From Acidobacteriaceae bacterium (GTDB lineage Bacteria > Acidobacteriota > Terriglobia > Terriglobales > Acidobacteriaceae), in contig PLOI01000022.1 of the NCBI GenBank assembly GCA_003142015.1, forward strand, positions 1-32,755: a DNA stretch of 32,755 bases, given 5' to 3'. Within the stretch, counting starts at the first letter, position 1. Every line of letters starts with the position of its first letter. The position numbers and the translations under genes were made by a program. The notes beneath the pieces were generated by a model. That model was not told where the DNA came from and made no database searches. It saw only the letters and a list, made by a program, of their open reading frames with translations. Of the stretch, positions 19,235 through 27,674 are shown in pieces.

Positions 19235-19648
19235 TTATATAACACGTATCTCCAGCGTTTTTCCGAGCGCCTTGAGCGCGCCGGCAATGCCGTCGATCTT
19301 AGTGGTGTGGTGCAGGCTCGTCAGCCGGGTTACTTCCTGCGGCGTCACCTTCAACCGCCGCGCCAACTCCGCCGGACGAATCTTCTGCGCAACCATTTCG
19401 TTCCGAAGCAAAATTTTTGCAGACAGGCTGGCGGGCAGCTCGATCAGGTGCTGGCCGCGGTTGGACTTCGAGGGCGCTGGAATCGGCCGCCCCGACTCCA
19501 GATAAAAGTCCAGAGCCGACTCGAGAACATCGGCGGCGTGCAGCATGGCGTCCTCAATATCGTCACCCTGCGTGATTGCCTCGGGAATATCGGGGAAGGT
19601 GACGAGAAAGAACTTGCCGTCGGGTTGAAAGTTTGCCGGGTATCGCAT
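19235..19648 (-). CDS. hicB: HicB-family antitoxin
   Basis: YPANFQPDGKFFLVTFPDIPEAITQGDDIEDAMLHAADVLESALDFYLESGRPIPAPS plus C-terminal HTH (RPAELARRLKVTPQEVTRLTSLHHTTKIDGIAGALKALGKTLEI). Confidence 0.92.
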   Translation of the reverse strand: MRYPANFQPDGKFFLVTFPDIPEAITQGDDIEDAMLHAADVLESALDFYLESGRPIPAPSKSNRGQHLIELPASLSAKILLRNEMVAQKIRPAELARRLKVTPQEVTRLTSLHHTTKIDGIAGALKALGKTLEIRVI

Positions 19649-19656
19649 ATAGCCTC

Positions 19657-19911
19657 CTATTTCAGCCCCAACAGCTTCTTGATGGTTGCGACCAGTCCCG
19701 TGCCAAGTTCCTTGCTGTGCATTGGCAGGTAAGAAATTCTTCCGTTCAATTCCACTCTCAGGTGCGAGCCTTTGCCGGGGCTGAAGGTCGTTCCTTGCGC
19801 CGCCAGCCATCGCTTGAACTCGCTGCTCTTTACCTGTTCAATATAGGCATTATTGCTTATATTGTGAGCGGGTGATGCGGCGCGTTGCGCGTTACTTAAG
19901 CCCTGCCGCAA
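19657..19911 (-). CDS. hicA: HicA-family toxin; start codon uncertain (homologous region begins at codon GTA, 19833)
   Basis: KSSEFKRWLAAQGTTFSPGKGSHLRVELNGRISYLPMHSKELGTGLVATIKKLLGLK with the conserved GSH histidine; 8 bp upstream of hicB. Confidence 0.85.
   Translation of the reverse strand: MRQGLSNAQRAASPAHNISNNAYIEQVKSSEFKRWLAAQGTTFSPGKGSHLRVELNGRISYLPMHSKELGTGLVATIKKLLGLK
19839..19864. promoter_or_regulatory. 26-bp near-perfect inverted repeat, candidate hicAB operator
   Basis: CAATATAGGCATTATTGCTTATATTG: arms CAATATA/TATATTG and GCA/TGC; overlaps -10-like TATAAG/TATATT. Confidence 0.55.
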
Positions 19912-21214
19912 TGGCTTTTGTAAGGGAGCCGGCGGGGTCGTCGTTTACTGCCCACACGTATGCGCCGCCCAGCTTGTTCTTCCTTATGTAGGCCGTCTTT
20001 GCAGCGACCGACGCGGCGTTGTCGAAGGTATAGAAGGTCCCGCTGGCCGGGTTGTAGAGCGTCGCTCCGACTCTGGCCGCATCGTACCAGGCAGTGTAGC
20101 CGTGCTTCCCCATGAGTTTTTCAATTGTCGCGTGGGTCAGGTAACCCGGAGTCAAGATCGTGTCGCAGTCTGGTGATGGAGCTTTCTTGTCTGGATTCGG
20201 GCATAGACCCGAGCCGTCGGCTAAAAGCACGGGAGCAGGCGCCGCGACGTTCTGATACAAGCCGTGGTTCACATTCGGGACGCCCGCCCAGCCGACGGCG
20301 TACAGCGGAAAACCCACCGCGTATTTGGCTGCGGGAACGCCGGCCTTGAGATAAGCCTTCACGGCTGCATCGATGTTGCGCGCGCCGTCAGACGAAGGAT
20401 CGGCGGGCGAAGCATAAAGAGATGAAGCCTCATTGGTTTGCTTGTCCGCGGGCGTGGCCAGGTCGTAGCCATCGATGGTGAGGAAATCCACTTGCTCCGC
20501 GGCGGCTTTCAGATCGATGTTGGCGTAATTCTGCGGGCCGGCGGGCGAATCGAAGGAGAGAATATATTTTTTGCCCGTGGTCTTCGACAGCGCGTCGAGT
20601 TGGGCGCGGAACTCTTTCAACAGGGCGGTGAAGTTCTGCTTGTCGGCGGCGGTGGGAAACTCCCAGTCGATATTGAAGCCGTCAAACAAGCCGGGCGCTC
20701 GAACGCCGGCGGCGATGTTGCCGTTGATAAATAAATCGATGCAAGAAGAGGCAAGCGCCGCGCGTCCGGCGGGTGCGGCGGCAGCAGTAACCCAACCGGC
20801 AGGGTTGCCAGCCTGTCCGCCGAGCGAAATCAGCACTTTCAAATGAGGATGCAACTCCTTGAGTTGCAGGATGGCGCCAAAATTTCCATAGAGAGGCGCG
20901 GTGTAGGGCTTGCCGCTCACGCTGGGGAGGGACGCATTCTGATAGGCCGCAGAGGGATTGTCAATGGCGCAAACGGGAGTCGAAGCCGGGGTCACATCGC
21001 CAAAGGCATAGATCAGGTGCGTCAGTTCATCGGCAACGCCGCTCTTTTGCAAATCCGCGATGGTGTACCCGCCGTAATAGATTCCCCACTCCTCGAAATA
21101 GCCCCCGAAGATCTTGTTTTGATGGGGCGCCTGGGCCATGGACGGGGAGACGCAGGCAACCAGAGCCAATAAGCTCAGAGCCGCAAGGCGCTGGTGGAAA
21201 TGTCTTGGCGTCAC
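19892..21214 (-). CDS. Glycoside hydrolase family 18 (chitinase-like), secreted
   Basis: GH18 catalytic motif FDGFNIDWEFP, HLKVLISLGGQAGN, FLTIDGYDLATP; GTG start at 21214 gives a signal peptide (RLAALSLLALVACVSPSMAQA). Confidence 0.92.
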   Translation of the reverse strand: MTPRHFHQRLAALSLLALVACVSPSMAQAPHQNKIFGGYFEEWGIYYGGYTIADLQKSGVADELTHLIYAFGDVTPASTPVCAIDNPSAAYQNASLPSVSGKPYTAPLYGNFGAILQLKELHPHLKVLISLGGQAGNPAGWVTAAAAPAGRAALASSCIDLFINGNIAAGVRAPGLFDGFNIDWEFPTAADKQNFTALLKEFRAQLDALSKTTGKKYILSFDSPAGPQNYANIDLKAAAEQVDFLTIDGYDLATPADKQTNEASSLYASPADPSSDGARNIDAAVKAYLKAGVPAAKYAVGFPLYAVGWAGVPNVNHGLYQNVAAPAPVLLADGSGLCPNPDKKAPSPDCDTILTPGYLTHATIEKLMGKHGYTAWYDAARVGATLYNPASGTFYTFDNAASVAAKTAYIRKNKLGGAYVWAVNDDPAGSLTKAIAAGLK

Positions 21215-21331
21215 TAACGCCTCCAGAATTCGTAAAGTATTGACAGGCAAAGTATAAAACGATCGAGCGGAGACCCACAAATATCGCCAATGGAAACCGC
21301 CGCGCCCAATCTGGCCTGATAGCATTTCCGT

Positions 21332-23485
21332 ATGATTTTTACGCCGACTCGCACACCTTTCCGCGCCGCGCTGATGGCTGGGGCAGCCTTGGTTCTGGGC
21401 GCGGCTTTCTCGCTTTGCAGCGCGCAGGGGGCACCGGCGGCGCAGGCGCAAGCCTCCGCTTCGCCGGATCGCGCGCACATTGATGATGTGCTGAAGGGAC
21501 TCAGCCTCGGGCGCTCCTTGGGGCAGGTGGCGATCTCCCCGGACGGCAAGCGCATCGCGTGGATTGCGCGGATGAAAGAGGGCGCGGAAATTCGCGTGGC
21601 GCCGCTCCTCAGTCTGGACAAAAGCGAGCAGGTGACGGCAGCCACGAAGCCTGGGCAGCATTGCCGCGAGGGCCAGATCGCCTGGGAGCCAGACTCGAAG
21701 GCGCTGGCATTCTTCTCCGATTGCGCCCAGCCGGAGCAGCCCGACCTATATCTTGCGCGGCTGGACGGCGGCCCGGCGCGGCGGGTGACCGAGCTGAAGG
21801 GCTACGTAGAGGCTCCTGCTTTTTCGCCGGACGGAAGGAGTGTGGCTTTTCTCTATGTGGAAGGCGCGACGCGGCCGGCCGGAGCGCTGGCGGCGATGAA
21901 GCCGCCGTCAGGCGTGATTGGCGAGGAAGGAATCGAGATTGAGCGGGTGGCAGTTGTCCCCGTCTATGCCGACAAATTGCCCCCTTCGGGACTGGTTGCG
22001 CCCGCGATAGTGACACCCGCAAATCTTCATGTGTACGAGTTCGACTGGAGGCCGGACGGGCATGGGCTGGCCTATGTGGCAGCCGATCCGCCGGGAGAAA
22101 ACAACTGGTGGGTAGCCAAGCTCTACACGCAAGATTTAGGCGGAGGGCCGGAGGTTCTTCTTGCCCCTGCGGCGATCGCTGGCCCGCTGCATGGGCTGCA
22201 GATTGCCGTGCCGCGCTGGTCGCCGGACGGCAAGGAAATCGCCTTTATCGGCGGCCTGATGAGCGACCAGGGAGCGACGGGCGGGGATGTGTGGATTATC
22301 CAGGCAGCGGGCGGCGATCCGCACAATCTGACGCAGCGGCGGCCCAGCACGCCGGCCTGGATCGAGTGGAACGATAACCGCAGCCTCTATGTCAGCGAGT
22401 TGTCCGGCTCCGATAGCCGCCTGGTTCGTCTCCTGCTTCAAAGCGACCCCGCCGGACTGAATCTCTCCGTGAATGCCGAAAGCACCATCTTCCGTATTCC
22501 TGCCAATATCGGCGACGGCCGCATGGAGTTCAGCCTTTCCTCCACCGCCGACCACTCACTCTTCGCTTTTCAAGCCAGCACTTTTAACGACGCGCCGGAG
22601 ATCTTCATCGCCAGAACTGTTGCCCCTCCAATGAGCCGATCCGCCGATTACGCCCCCTTCGGCCAGCTCTCCCACTTCAACGACGGCGTGGAGCCGGCCT
22701 GGGGCAAATCCATCTCTCTGAATTGGAAGAGCGATCAGTTTCAAGTGCAGGGCTGGCTGACGCTGCCCAAAGACTACGATCCGGCCAAGAAGTATCCGCT
22801 GATCGTCGTCGTGCACGGCGGGCCGGCCGCGGCTGCCGTGCCGCGCTGGGGCTCGGGATCCCTGAGCGCGGCGGCGTTTTCGGCACTGGGATACTTTGTG
22901 CTGCAACCCAACCCGCGGGGCAGCTTTGGGCAGGGCGAGGAGTTTACCCAGGCCAACCGCGAGGATTTCGGCTACGGCGATTTGCGCGACATTCTTGCCG
23001 GCGTGGACACGGTCGAGGCCGGGTATCCGGTGGATTCCAACCGCGTGGGCCTGACCGGCTGGAGCTACGGCGGATTCATGACCATGTTCGCCGTGACCCA
23101 GACGCAGCGCTTCAAGGCTGCGGTGGCGGGCGCGGGAATTTCGGACTGGCAGAGCTACTACGGCGAAAACTCCATTGACCAGTGGATGATTCCTTACTTC
23201 GGTGCGCCGGTCTACGACGATCCGACGGTGTACGCCAAGAGCTCGGCCATCAACTTTATCCAGCAAGCACAGACGCCCACTCTGGTGGTGGTGGGCGAAC
23301 GGGACGGCGAGTGCCCCGCGCCCCAGTCGTTCGAATTCTGGCATGCGCTCAGAGCACGCCATGTGCCCACGCGGCTGGTTGTGTATCCCAATGAGGGGCA
23401 TATGTTTACCGACCCGGCCCACCAGCGGGACGTGATGGCGCGAGCGGCCGAGTGGTTTGCCCGCTACCTGCCGCCCGCGCCGTAG
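21332..23485 (+). CDS. S9 family (prolyl oligopeptidase/acylaminoacyl-type) peptidase
   Basis: N-terminal beta-propeller repeats (ISPDGKRIAWIAR, FSPDGRSVAFLY, WSPDGKEIAFIGG); catalytic GWSYGGFMTMFA; C-terminal NEGHMF. Confidence 0.94.
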   Translation: MIFTPTRTPFRAALMAGAALVLGAAFSLCSAQGAPAAQAQASASPDRAHIDDVLKGLSLGRSLGQVAISPDGKRIAWIARMKEGAEIRVAPLLSLDKSEQVTAATKPGQHCREGQIAWEPDSKALAFFSDCAQPEQPDLYLARLDGGPARRVTELKGYVEAPAFSPDGRSVAFLYVEGATRPAGALAAMKPPSGVIGEEGIEIERVAVVPVYADKLPPSGLVAPAIVTPANLHVYEFDWRPDGHGLAYVAADPPGENNWWVAKLYTQDLGGGPEVLLAPAAIAGPLHGLQIAVPRWSPDGKEIAFIGGLMSDQGATGGDVWIIQAAGGDPHNLTQRRPSTPAWIEWNDNRSLYVSELSGSDSRLVRLLLQSDPAGLNLSVNAESTIFRIPANIGDGRMEFSLSSTADHSLFAFQASTFNDAPEIFIARTVAPPMSRSADYAPFGQLSHFNDGVEPAWGKSISLNWKSDQFQVQGWLTLPKDYDPAKKYPLIVVVHGGPAAAAVPRWGSGSLSAAAFSALGYFVLQPNPRGSFGQGEEFTQANREDFGYGDLRDILAGVDTVEAGYPVDSNRVGLTGWSYGGFMTMFAVTQTQRFKAAVAGAGISDWQSYYGENSIDQWMIPYFGAPVYDDPTVYAKSSAINFIQQAQTPTLVVVGERDGECPAPQSFEFWHALRARHVPTRLVVYPNEGHMFTDPAHQRDVMARAAEWFARYLPPAP

Positions 23486-23663
23486 AGCAAGGCCTGCTCG
23501 CCATTCGTGCCTGGCGAAGTCTATGAAAAGGCGGGAGCGGGGAATTGCGGCGCATGGCTTACAGCCAGGAACCACCTCGTCCTGATACACTTTTCTTTGG
23601 AGTTTTAGGGCGCGTTTCGTCAACCGGCTGCGTGGCGAGTGTGGCGCCGGGAGCCGATCATTT

Positions 23664-23863
23664 GAGCGGATTCGACCGGCGGCAGGCCAGCTATGGCTTG
23701 TTGGCGGACCGCTCCAAAGAGCGTCTTCCCAATTTCCGTGCCCTTTTGGGGTGCCGAGCAAAAGGGCTTTTACTTCCACCGCAGCGGCTAAGACCTGTCG
23801 CTGAGGACCCCGGAAGAGAGAGCCACTCGCCACCGGCAAACGCGGGTGGCGGTGATGGGAAGT
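23664..23863 (+). ncRNA. Candidate structured RNA / 5' leader upstream of the lipoprotein gene
   Basis: Serial hairpins: AGGCCA/TGGCTT, CGCTC/GAGCG, GCCCTTTTG/CAAAAGGGC, CAGCG/CGCTG, CGCCACC/GGTGGCG, plus long-range CTTCCCA/TGGGAAG; no convincing protein. Confidence 0.35.
23740..23771 (+). terminator. Possible intrinsic terminator or attenuator hairpin inside the leader
   Basis: Perfect 9-bp stem GCCCTTTTG/CAAAAGGGC, 10-nt loop, then TTTT. Confidence 0.45.
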
Positions 23864-23939
23864 TCGCTATAACCGAATTTTTCCGATGGTATCGGGAGTG
23901 ACCGTTCCGCAGTTCGACAAGGCGGGACGGGGAGGATTC

Positions 23940-26609
23940 ATGCGGCGGTTCTTGACGCTTGTCTGCTTGTTGTGCCTGGCCATTCCAGCCGGGATTTCGA
24001 TCTCCGGCTGCACCCGCAACCCGGCCGCGAACTACTGCAATGGCGCTGGATACGGGATGAAGATCACGGATGTGGCCTCGATCACGCTACAACCCGCGAC
24101 CACGGGCATCTCGATGGCCTACGGGCAAACGCGCCAGTCGAGTTCGCCTTCGGCCCTTACCTGCAAGGGCACCACGGCCAGCGCCGGCTCGTATACCTAC
24201 GGCACCACCAACAACCAGTTGGTGGACATCTCGCCGGCGGGCAGCATCTGCGCCGGCACATGGAACCGGAACTCGGGCGGCGGGATCCCCAATTATACCG
24301 TTTGCACCCCGCCGAATCCATCGCCTTTGACCGGCGGCCTGCCCTACGCAGCGGCCTACATCTCGGCCTCCGCATCGGGGGTGACCTCCAATCCTGTGGA
24401 GGTGTTCGTGCATGCCGCGGTGACTTCCGTGAGCTTGGTCACGGAACCCGTATCAGGATCCGCGCAGCAGTGCTTCTCGCAAGGCACCGCGGCCACACTC
24501 GACGGGCAGGCTTGCTATAGCGGAACGACCTCGAGTGGCGCATCCGGCTCTGTACAGCTTTGCGCTCCGTCCGGTGTCACGCAATGCCCCTACGCCGCGA
24601 GCGATCCGCGCTGCGGCAACTCCAGCCTCTATTTTGTGTGCTCTGGGGGAATGCCCCTAGGCGTCACTTTGGTGCCTAACTGCACAGCCTCTCTCGGCAC
24701 GCTCAGCTATTCGGTGGGCACCGCCGCCACAGCCTCCATAACAACCAACACCACCACGAACCAGGTGACCATCACCGCCGAGCAGCCGGGCACCACCGCC
24801 ATCACCGCGTCGGTAGCCGGGACGGGATCGTCGGCCGGCTACTTCTCCACCTGCCCGCCGAGATCAATCTCGGTAACTTTGGCCAACGGCAGCACCTCGG
24901 GCACCATCACCCAGGGCGCGACCCAGAACCTGACCACCACCATTTACGACAACAATCTGACCCAATGCCCCGGAACCGGATGCGCCATCACCGGCCTCTC
25001 CCTGACCTACCAGTCCACTGACCCGATCGATATCTCGGCGGGCAGCGCCGGAGCCATCACCACCACTTTCCCCGGCGTGGCTTCGGTCTATGCCATCTGC
25101 CAGCCGCCCGGATGCAATCCCGCTCCCATTAATGAGGTCGGCATCTACGGCACCGGCCTGCCTGTTGCCTCCAACCCGGTGACGATCACCACCCCCGGCA
25201 CAGCCAGCGACTACGCCTGGTTCTCGGCTCCCGGCCAGTCGCAGTACGTCGTTCCCATCCAGTTGCTTACCGGAACGGTCGGATCCACGATACGCCTGCC
25301 ATACGTGCCCAACTCGATGATGATGGACCAGCTCGGCAACAATCTCTTCTTTGGCTCTCCCCACGAATTGATGGTTTACAGCACATCGGCCGGCGCGGTC
25401 ACCACGCAGACTACCGCCGTTCCCGGCGTGGTGCTGGCTGTCTCGCCCAACGACACGCAAGTGCTTATCAACGACCAGGTGCGCCAGCTCTTCTATATCT
25501 ACAGTGTCTCCGGCGGCTCCGCGACGACCATCGGCGGCATGGGCAATGCAGCCGCCTGGACCCCGGATTCCCAGACGCTTTACATCACCGACAACGCATC
25601 GCTGAATAATACGAACGAAGGCATCACCGGTCACACCGACACGCTGTACGTCTATAACGCGAACACCGGGTGGACCACATACGCGCTCCCCCCGAGCTCG
25701 CTCTCCAATCCGCTGCCGCCAGGCATTCTGCCCCCGAATGCGCCTTCGGATCCGCTGCCGGGAAATGTGGCCATCTCCAGCACGACGCAAACCCCGGCTA
25801 TCGTGATTCCCTCCATGGGAGCCTTTTTCAGAGGCGAGCCCACCGTGGACCACACCTGGTGCCCCACCGGCACGGTCGGGAACTTCGCCAGCATGGCCTT
25901 CTATCCGCAACCACTGGGTGATTCGGTGACCGTAGAGAACGACGCGCTGGCCGCCACAACCGACGGCAAGCACATTTTGGGCGCGGCAGTTACCGGCAGC
26001 GGTGTCAAGGTCAACGATATTGGCGTCAATATTCCCACAGCCGAATCACCGGCCGGCATCCTGACGCCGATCTCCTGCCCGCTGACCACCAACTCCTCCG
26101 GCGTGCAGACGCTCTCGGCGCTCTCCGCTGCTCCCGTGCTGGATGCGACATATACGCTCAATACTGCCGAAGTGAGCGCAACCGCTGTGAATCAGGTGGT
26201 TGCCTCGCCGGAATCGAACCTGGCGTTTATCACCTACACAGCGGATACAACCAACACCAACGCTGAGCTGCCCTACTATGTGCCGGGTACGGGCGTGGGC
26301 TATGTGCCGCTGAAGACGCAGACGGGAGGCACCGCTCCCATTGCTCCGCTGGCCGGCGCCTTCACCCCGGACGACGCGCTCTTCTTCGTCTCGACTGCCG
26401 GCGACAACATGATCCACTACATCAGTGTTCCGCTGGCAATCAGCAACCCAGCGACCGCTGACACGCAGCAGATCAGCCCTAACCTGCCGGCTTGCATTTC
26501 TGTTGCCGACGGCGGCACTGACCTTGGCTGCACCTATTCGGGGCCGAACCCCGGCACCGCCATCGTTCCCGCCACGGCCATCGCCGTCAAGCCGCGCTCG
26601 ACCACGTAG
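23940..26609 (+). CDS. Large lipoprotein with Ig-like repeats and YncE-like beta-propeller region
   Basis: Signal with lipobox (LAIPAGISISGC); Ig-like Thr/Ser/Gly-rich repeats; propeller-like blades (MMDQLGNNLFFGSPHELMVYS, AVSPNDTQVLIND, WTPDSQTLYITDN). Confidence 0.75.
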   Translation: MRRFLTLVCLLCLAIPAGISISGCTRNPAANYCNGAGYGMKITDVASITLQPATTGISMAYGQTRQSSSPSALTCKGTTASAGSYTYGTTNNQLVDISPAGSICAGTWNRNSGGGIPNYTVCTPPNPSPLTGGLPYAAAYISASASGVTSNPVEVFVHAAVTSVSLVTEPVSGSAQQCFSQGTAATLDGQACYSGTTSSGASGSVQLCAPSGVTQCPYAASDPRCGNSSLYFVCSGGMPLGVTLVPNCTASLGTLSYSVGTAATASITTNTTTNQVTITAEQPGTTAITASVAGTGSSAGYFSTCPPRSISVTLANGSTSGTITQGATQNLTTTIYDNNLTQCPGTGCAITGLSLTYQSTDPIDISAGSAGAITTTFPGVASVYAICQPPGCNPAPINEVGIYGTGLPVASNPVTITTPGTASDYAWFSAPGQSQYVVPIQLLTGTVGSTIRLPYVPNSMMMDQLGNNLFFGSPHELMVYSTSAGAVTTQTTAVPGVVLAVSPNDTQVLINDQVRQLFYIYSVSGGSATTIGGMGNAAAWTPDSQTLYITDNASLNNTNEGITGHTDTLYVYNANTGWTTYALPPSSLSNPLPPGILPPNAPSDPLPGNVAISSTTQTPAIVIPSMGAFFRGEPTVDHTWCPTGTVGNFASMAFYPQPLGDSVTVENDALAATTDGKHILGAAVTGSGVKVNDIGVNIPTAESPAGILTPISCPLTTNSSGVQTLSALSAAPVLDATYTLNTAEVSATAVNQVVASPESNLAFITYTADTTNTNAELPYYVPGTGVGYVPLKTQTGGTAPIAPLAGAFTPDDALFFVSTAGDNMIHYISVPLAISNPATADTQQISPNLPACISVADGGTDLGCTYSGPNPGTAIVPATAIAVKPRSTT

Positions 26610-26624
26610 CGCGGTGCAGAAAGC

Positions 26625-26653
26625 AGAAAGGCCGGCCTCGCGCCGGCCTTTCT
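26625..26653 (+). terminator. Rho-independent terminator after the lipoprotein gene
   Basis: Perfect 12-bp stem AGAAAGGCCGGC/GCCGGCCTTTCT, loop CTCGC, followed by TTGCTTT. Confidence 0.85.
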
Positions 26654-26748
26654 TTGCTTTCCGCCCTACCAACCTCCGTCCCCATCCATGCGCCTTGCTT
26701 CTGGCGCATGGGTGGGAAACCACGAACTTCAACGCACACTCTCGTCCC

Positions 26749-26780
26749 GCTGACTTGCTGACTCGCTGACTTGCTGACTC
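26749..26780. repeat. Short tandem repeat, four 8-bp units (GCTGACTY)x4
   Basis: GCTGACTT GCTGACTC GCTGACTT GCTGACTC, 24 nt upstream of the ribH-fusion start. Confidence 0.9.
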
Positions 26781-26804
26781 GCCCGCGCACGATAGAATCA
26801 AAGA

Positions 26805-27674
26805 ATGATCAAGGGGATTTCCTTTCTTCGTTCCGCAGGCAGTCGCGCGGCCTATGACCGGCTGGCGAGCTTCTTTTCCGCGCTGGGATTTGCGCCCGGC
26901 AAAGGCTGGAGCGAAGAAAATAGCCAAGGTGCGTCGTTTCTGGCGCCGCTGGGTAATCTGGAGTTTGTGGACGGCCAGTTTCCTTCCACCGCCGATGTAC
27001 TGGTGGAAGTGATCGCTCTGGACGCCGTGCATCAGGCGGCCGCAACCTGGCTGCGCGCGCAAGATGGCGAGCCGGCCGTTGCGCGCCTTTCCGCGATCAC
27101 GGAAACCCCTTGGAAATCGCGTCTCTTTACCGTCGAGCCGGAGCCGGGCTTCGCTTTCAGCTTCTGGGCATGGACCGATCCGGTCAAGGGCAAGCCGGTG
27201 GCCGTCGAGGGCGATCTCTGCGCCACGGGCATGAAGTTTGCCGTCGTCGTAGCCCGCTGGAATGCAGTGGTCACCGAGCGGCTTCTTGAGGGCGCGCTCG
27301 ACGCTCTGTTGCGCAGCGGCGCAAAACGCACTGACATTGATGTGATCCGTGTTCCCGGCGCATGGGAGGTTCCAGCCGCCGCTCGCACCGTTGCAAATGC
27401 GGGCCGGGTGGACGCCATCATCGCCCTCGGCTGTCTGCTGCGCGGCGAGACCGCCCATTACGAAGCCATCTACAACGAAGTAGCGCGCGGCCTTGGACAG
27501 TCGCAGCAGGAGACCGGCATTCCCCACAGCTTTGGCGTGCTCACCTGCGAGACCTTGGAGCAGGCCCTCAACCGCGCCGGCATCAAGGCCGGCAACAAGG
27601 GCTTCGAGGCTGCCACAGCGGCCATCGAGATGGTCAGCCTCAGCCGCAAGCTCCAACCGGGCGGCCCGCGTTGA
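26805..27674 (+). CDS. ribH: 6,7-dimethyl-8-ribityllumazine synthase with N-terminal glyoxalase/VOC-like extension
   Basis: C-terminal ~158 aa is RibH (VEGDLCATGMKFAVVVARWNAVVTERLLEGAL...VPGAWEVPAAA...ALGCLLRGETAHYEAIYNEVARGL...GVLTCETLEQALNRAG); preceding ~131 aa in the same frame are VOC-like. Confidence 0.88.
   Translation: MIKGISFLRSAGSRAAYDRLASFFSALGFAPGKGWSEENSQGASFLAPLGNLEFVDGQFPSTADVLVEVIALDAVHQAAATWLRAQDGEPAVARLSAITETPWKSRLFTVEPEPGFAFSFWAWTDPVKGKPVAVEGDLCATGMKFAVVVARWNAVVTERLLEGALDALLRSGAKRTDIDVIRVPGAWEVPAAARTVANAGRVDAIIALGCLLRGETAHYEAIYNEVARGLGQSQQETGIPHSFGVLTCETLEQALNRAGIKAGNKGFEAATAAIEMVSLSRKLQPGGPR

Noticed and set aside
23668-23676. GGATTCGAC resembling the tmRNA 5' motif
   Set aside because: No tag-peptide ORF, no tRNA-like 3' end (GGTTCAA...CCA) and no matching acceptor stem; chance match.
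22556-23839. 427-aa minus-strand ORF
   Set aside because: Antisense to the catalytic domain of the S9 peptidase; shadow ORF.
23545-23901. 118-aa ORF upstream of the lipoprotein
   Set aside because: No domain or RBS support, composition unlike neighbouring proteins; overlaps the hairpin-rich leader.
24864-25973. 369-aa minus-strand ORF antisense to the lipoprotein
   Set aside because: Gly/Arg/Val-rich shadow ORF; lipoprotein frame has signal peptide, lipobox and terminator.
26046-27656. 536-aa minus-strand ORF opposite the lipoprotein end and ribH
   Set aside because: Overlaps confident ribH and a strong terminator; low-complexity GC-driven composition with no motifs.
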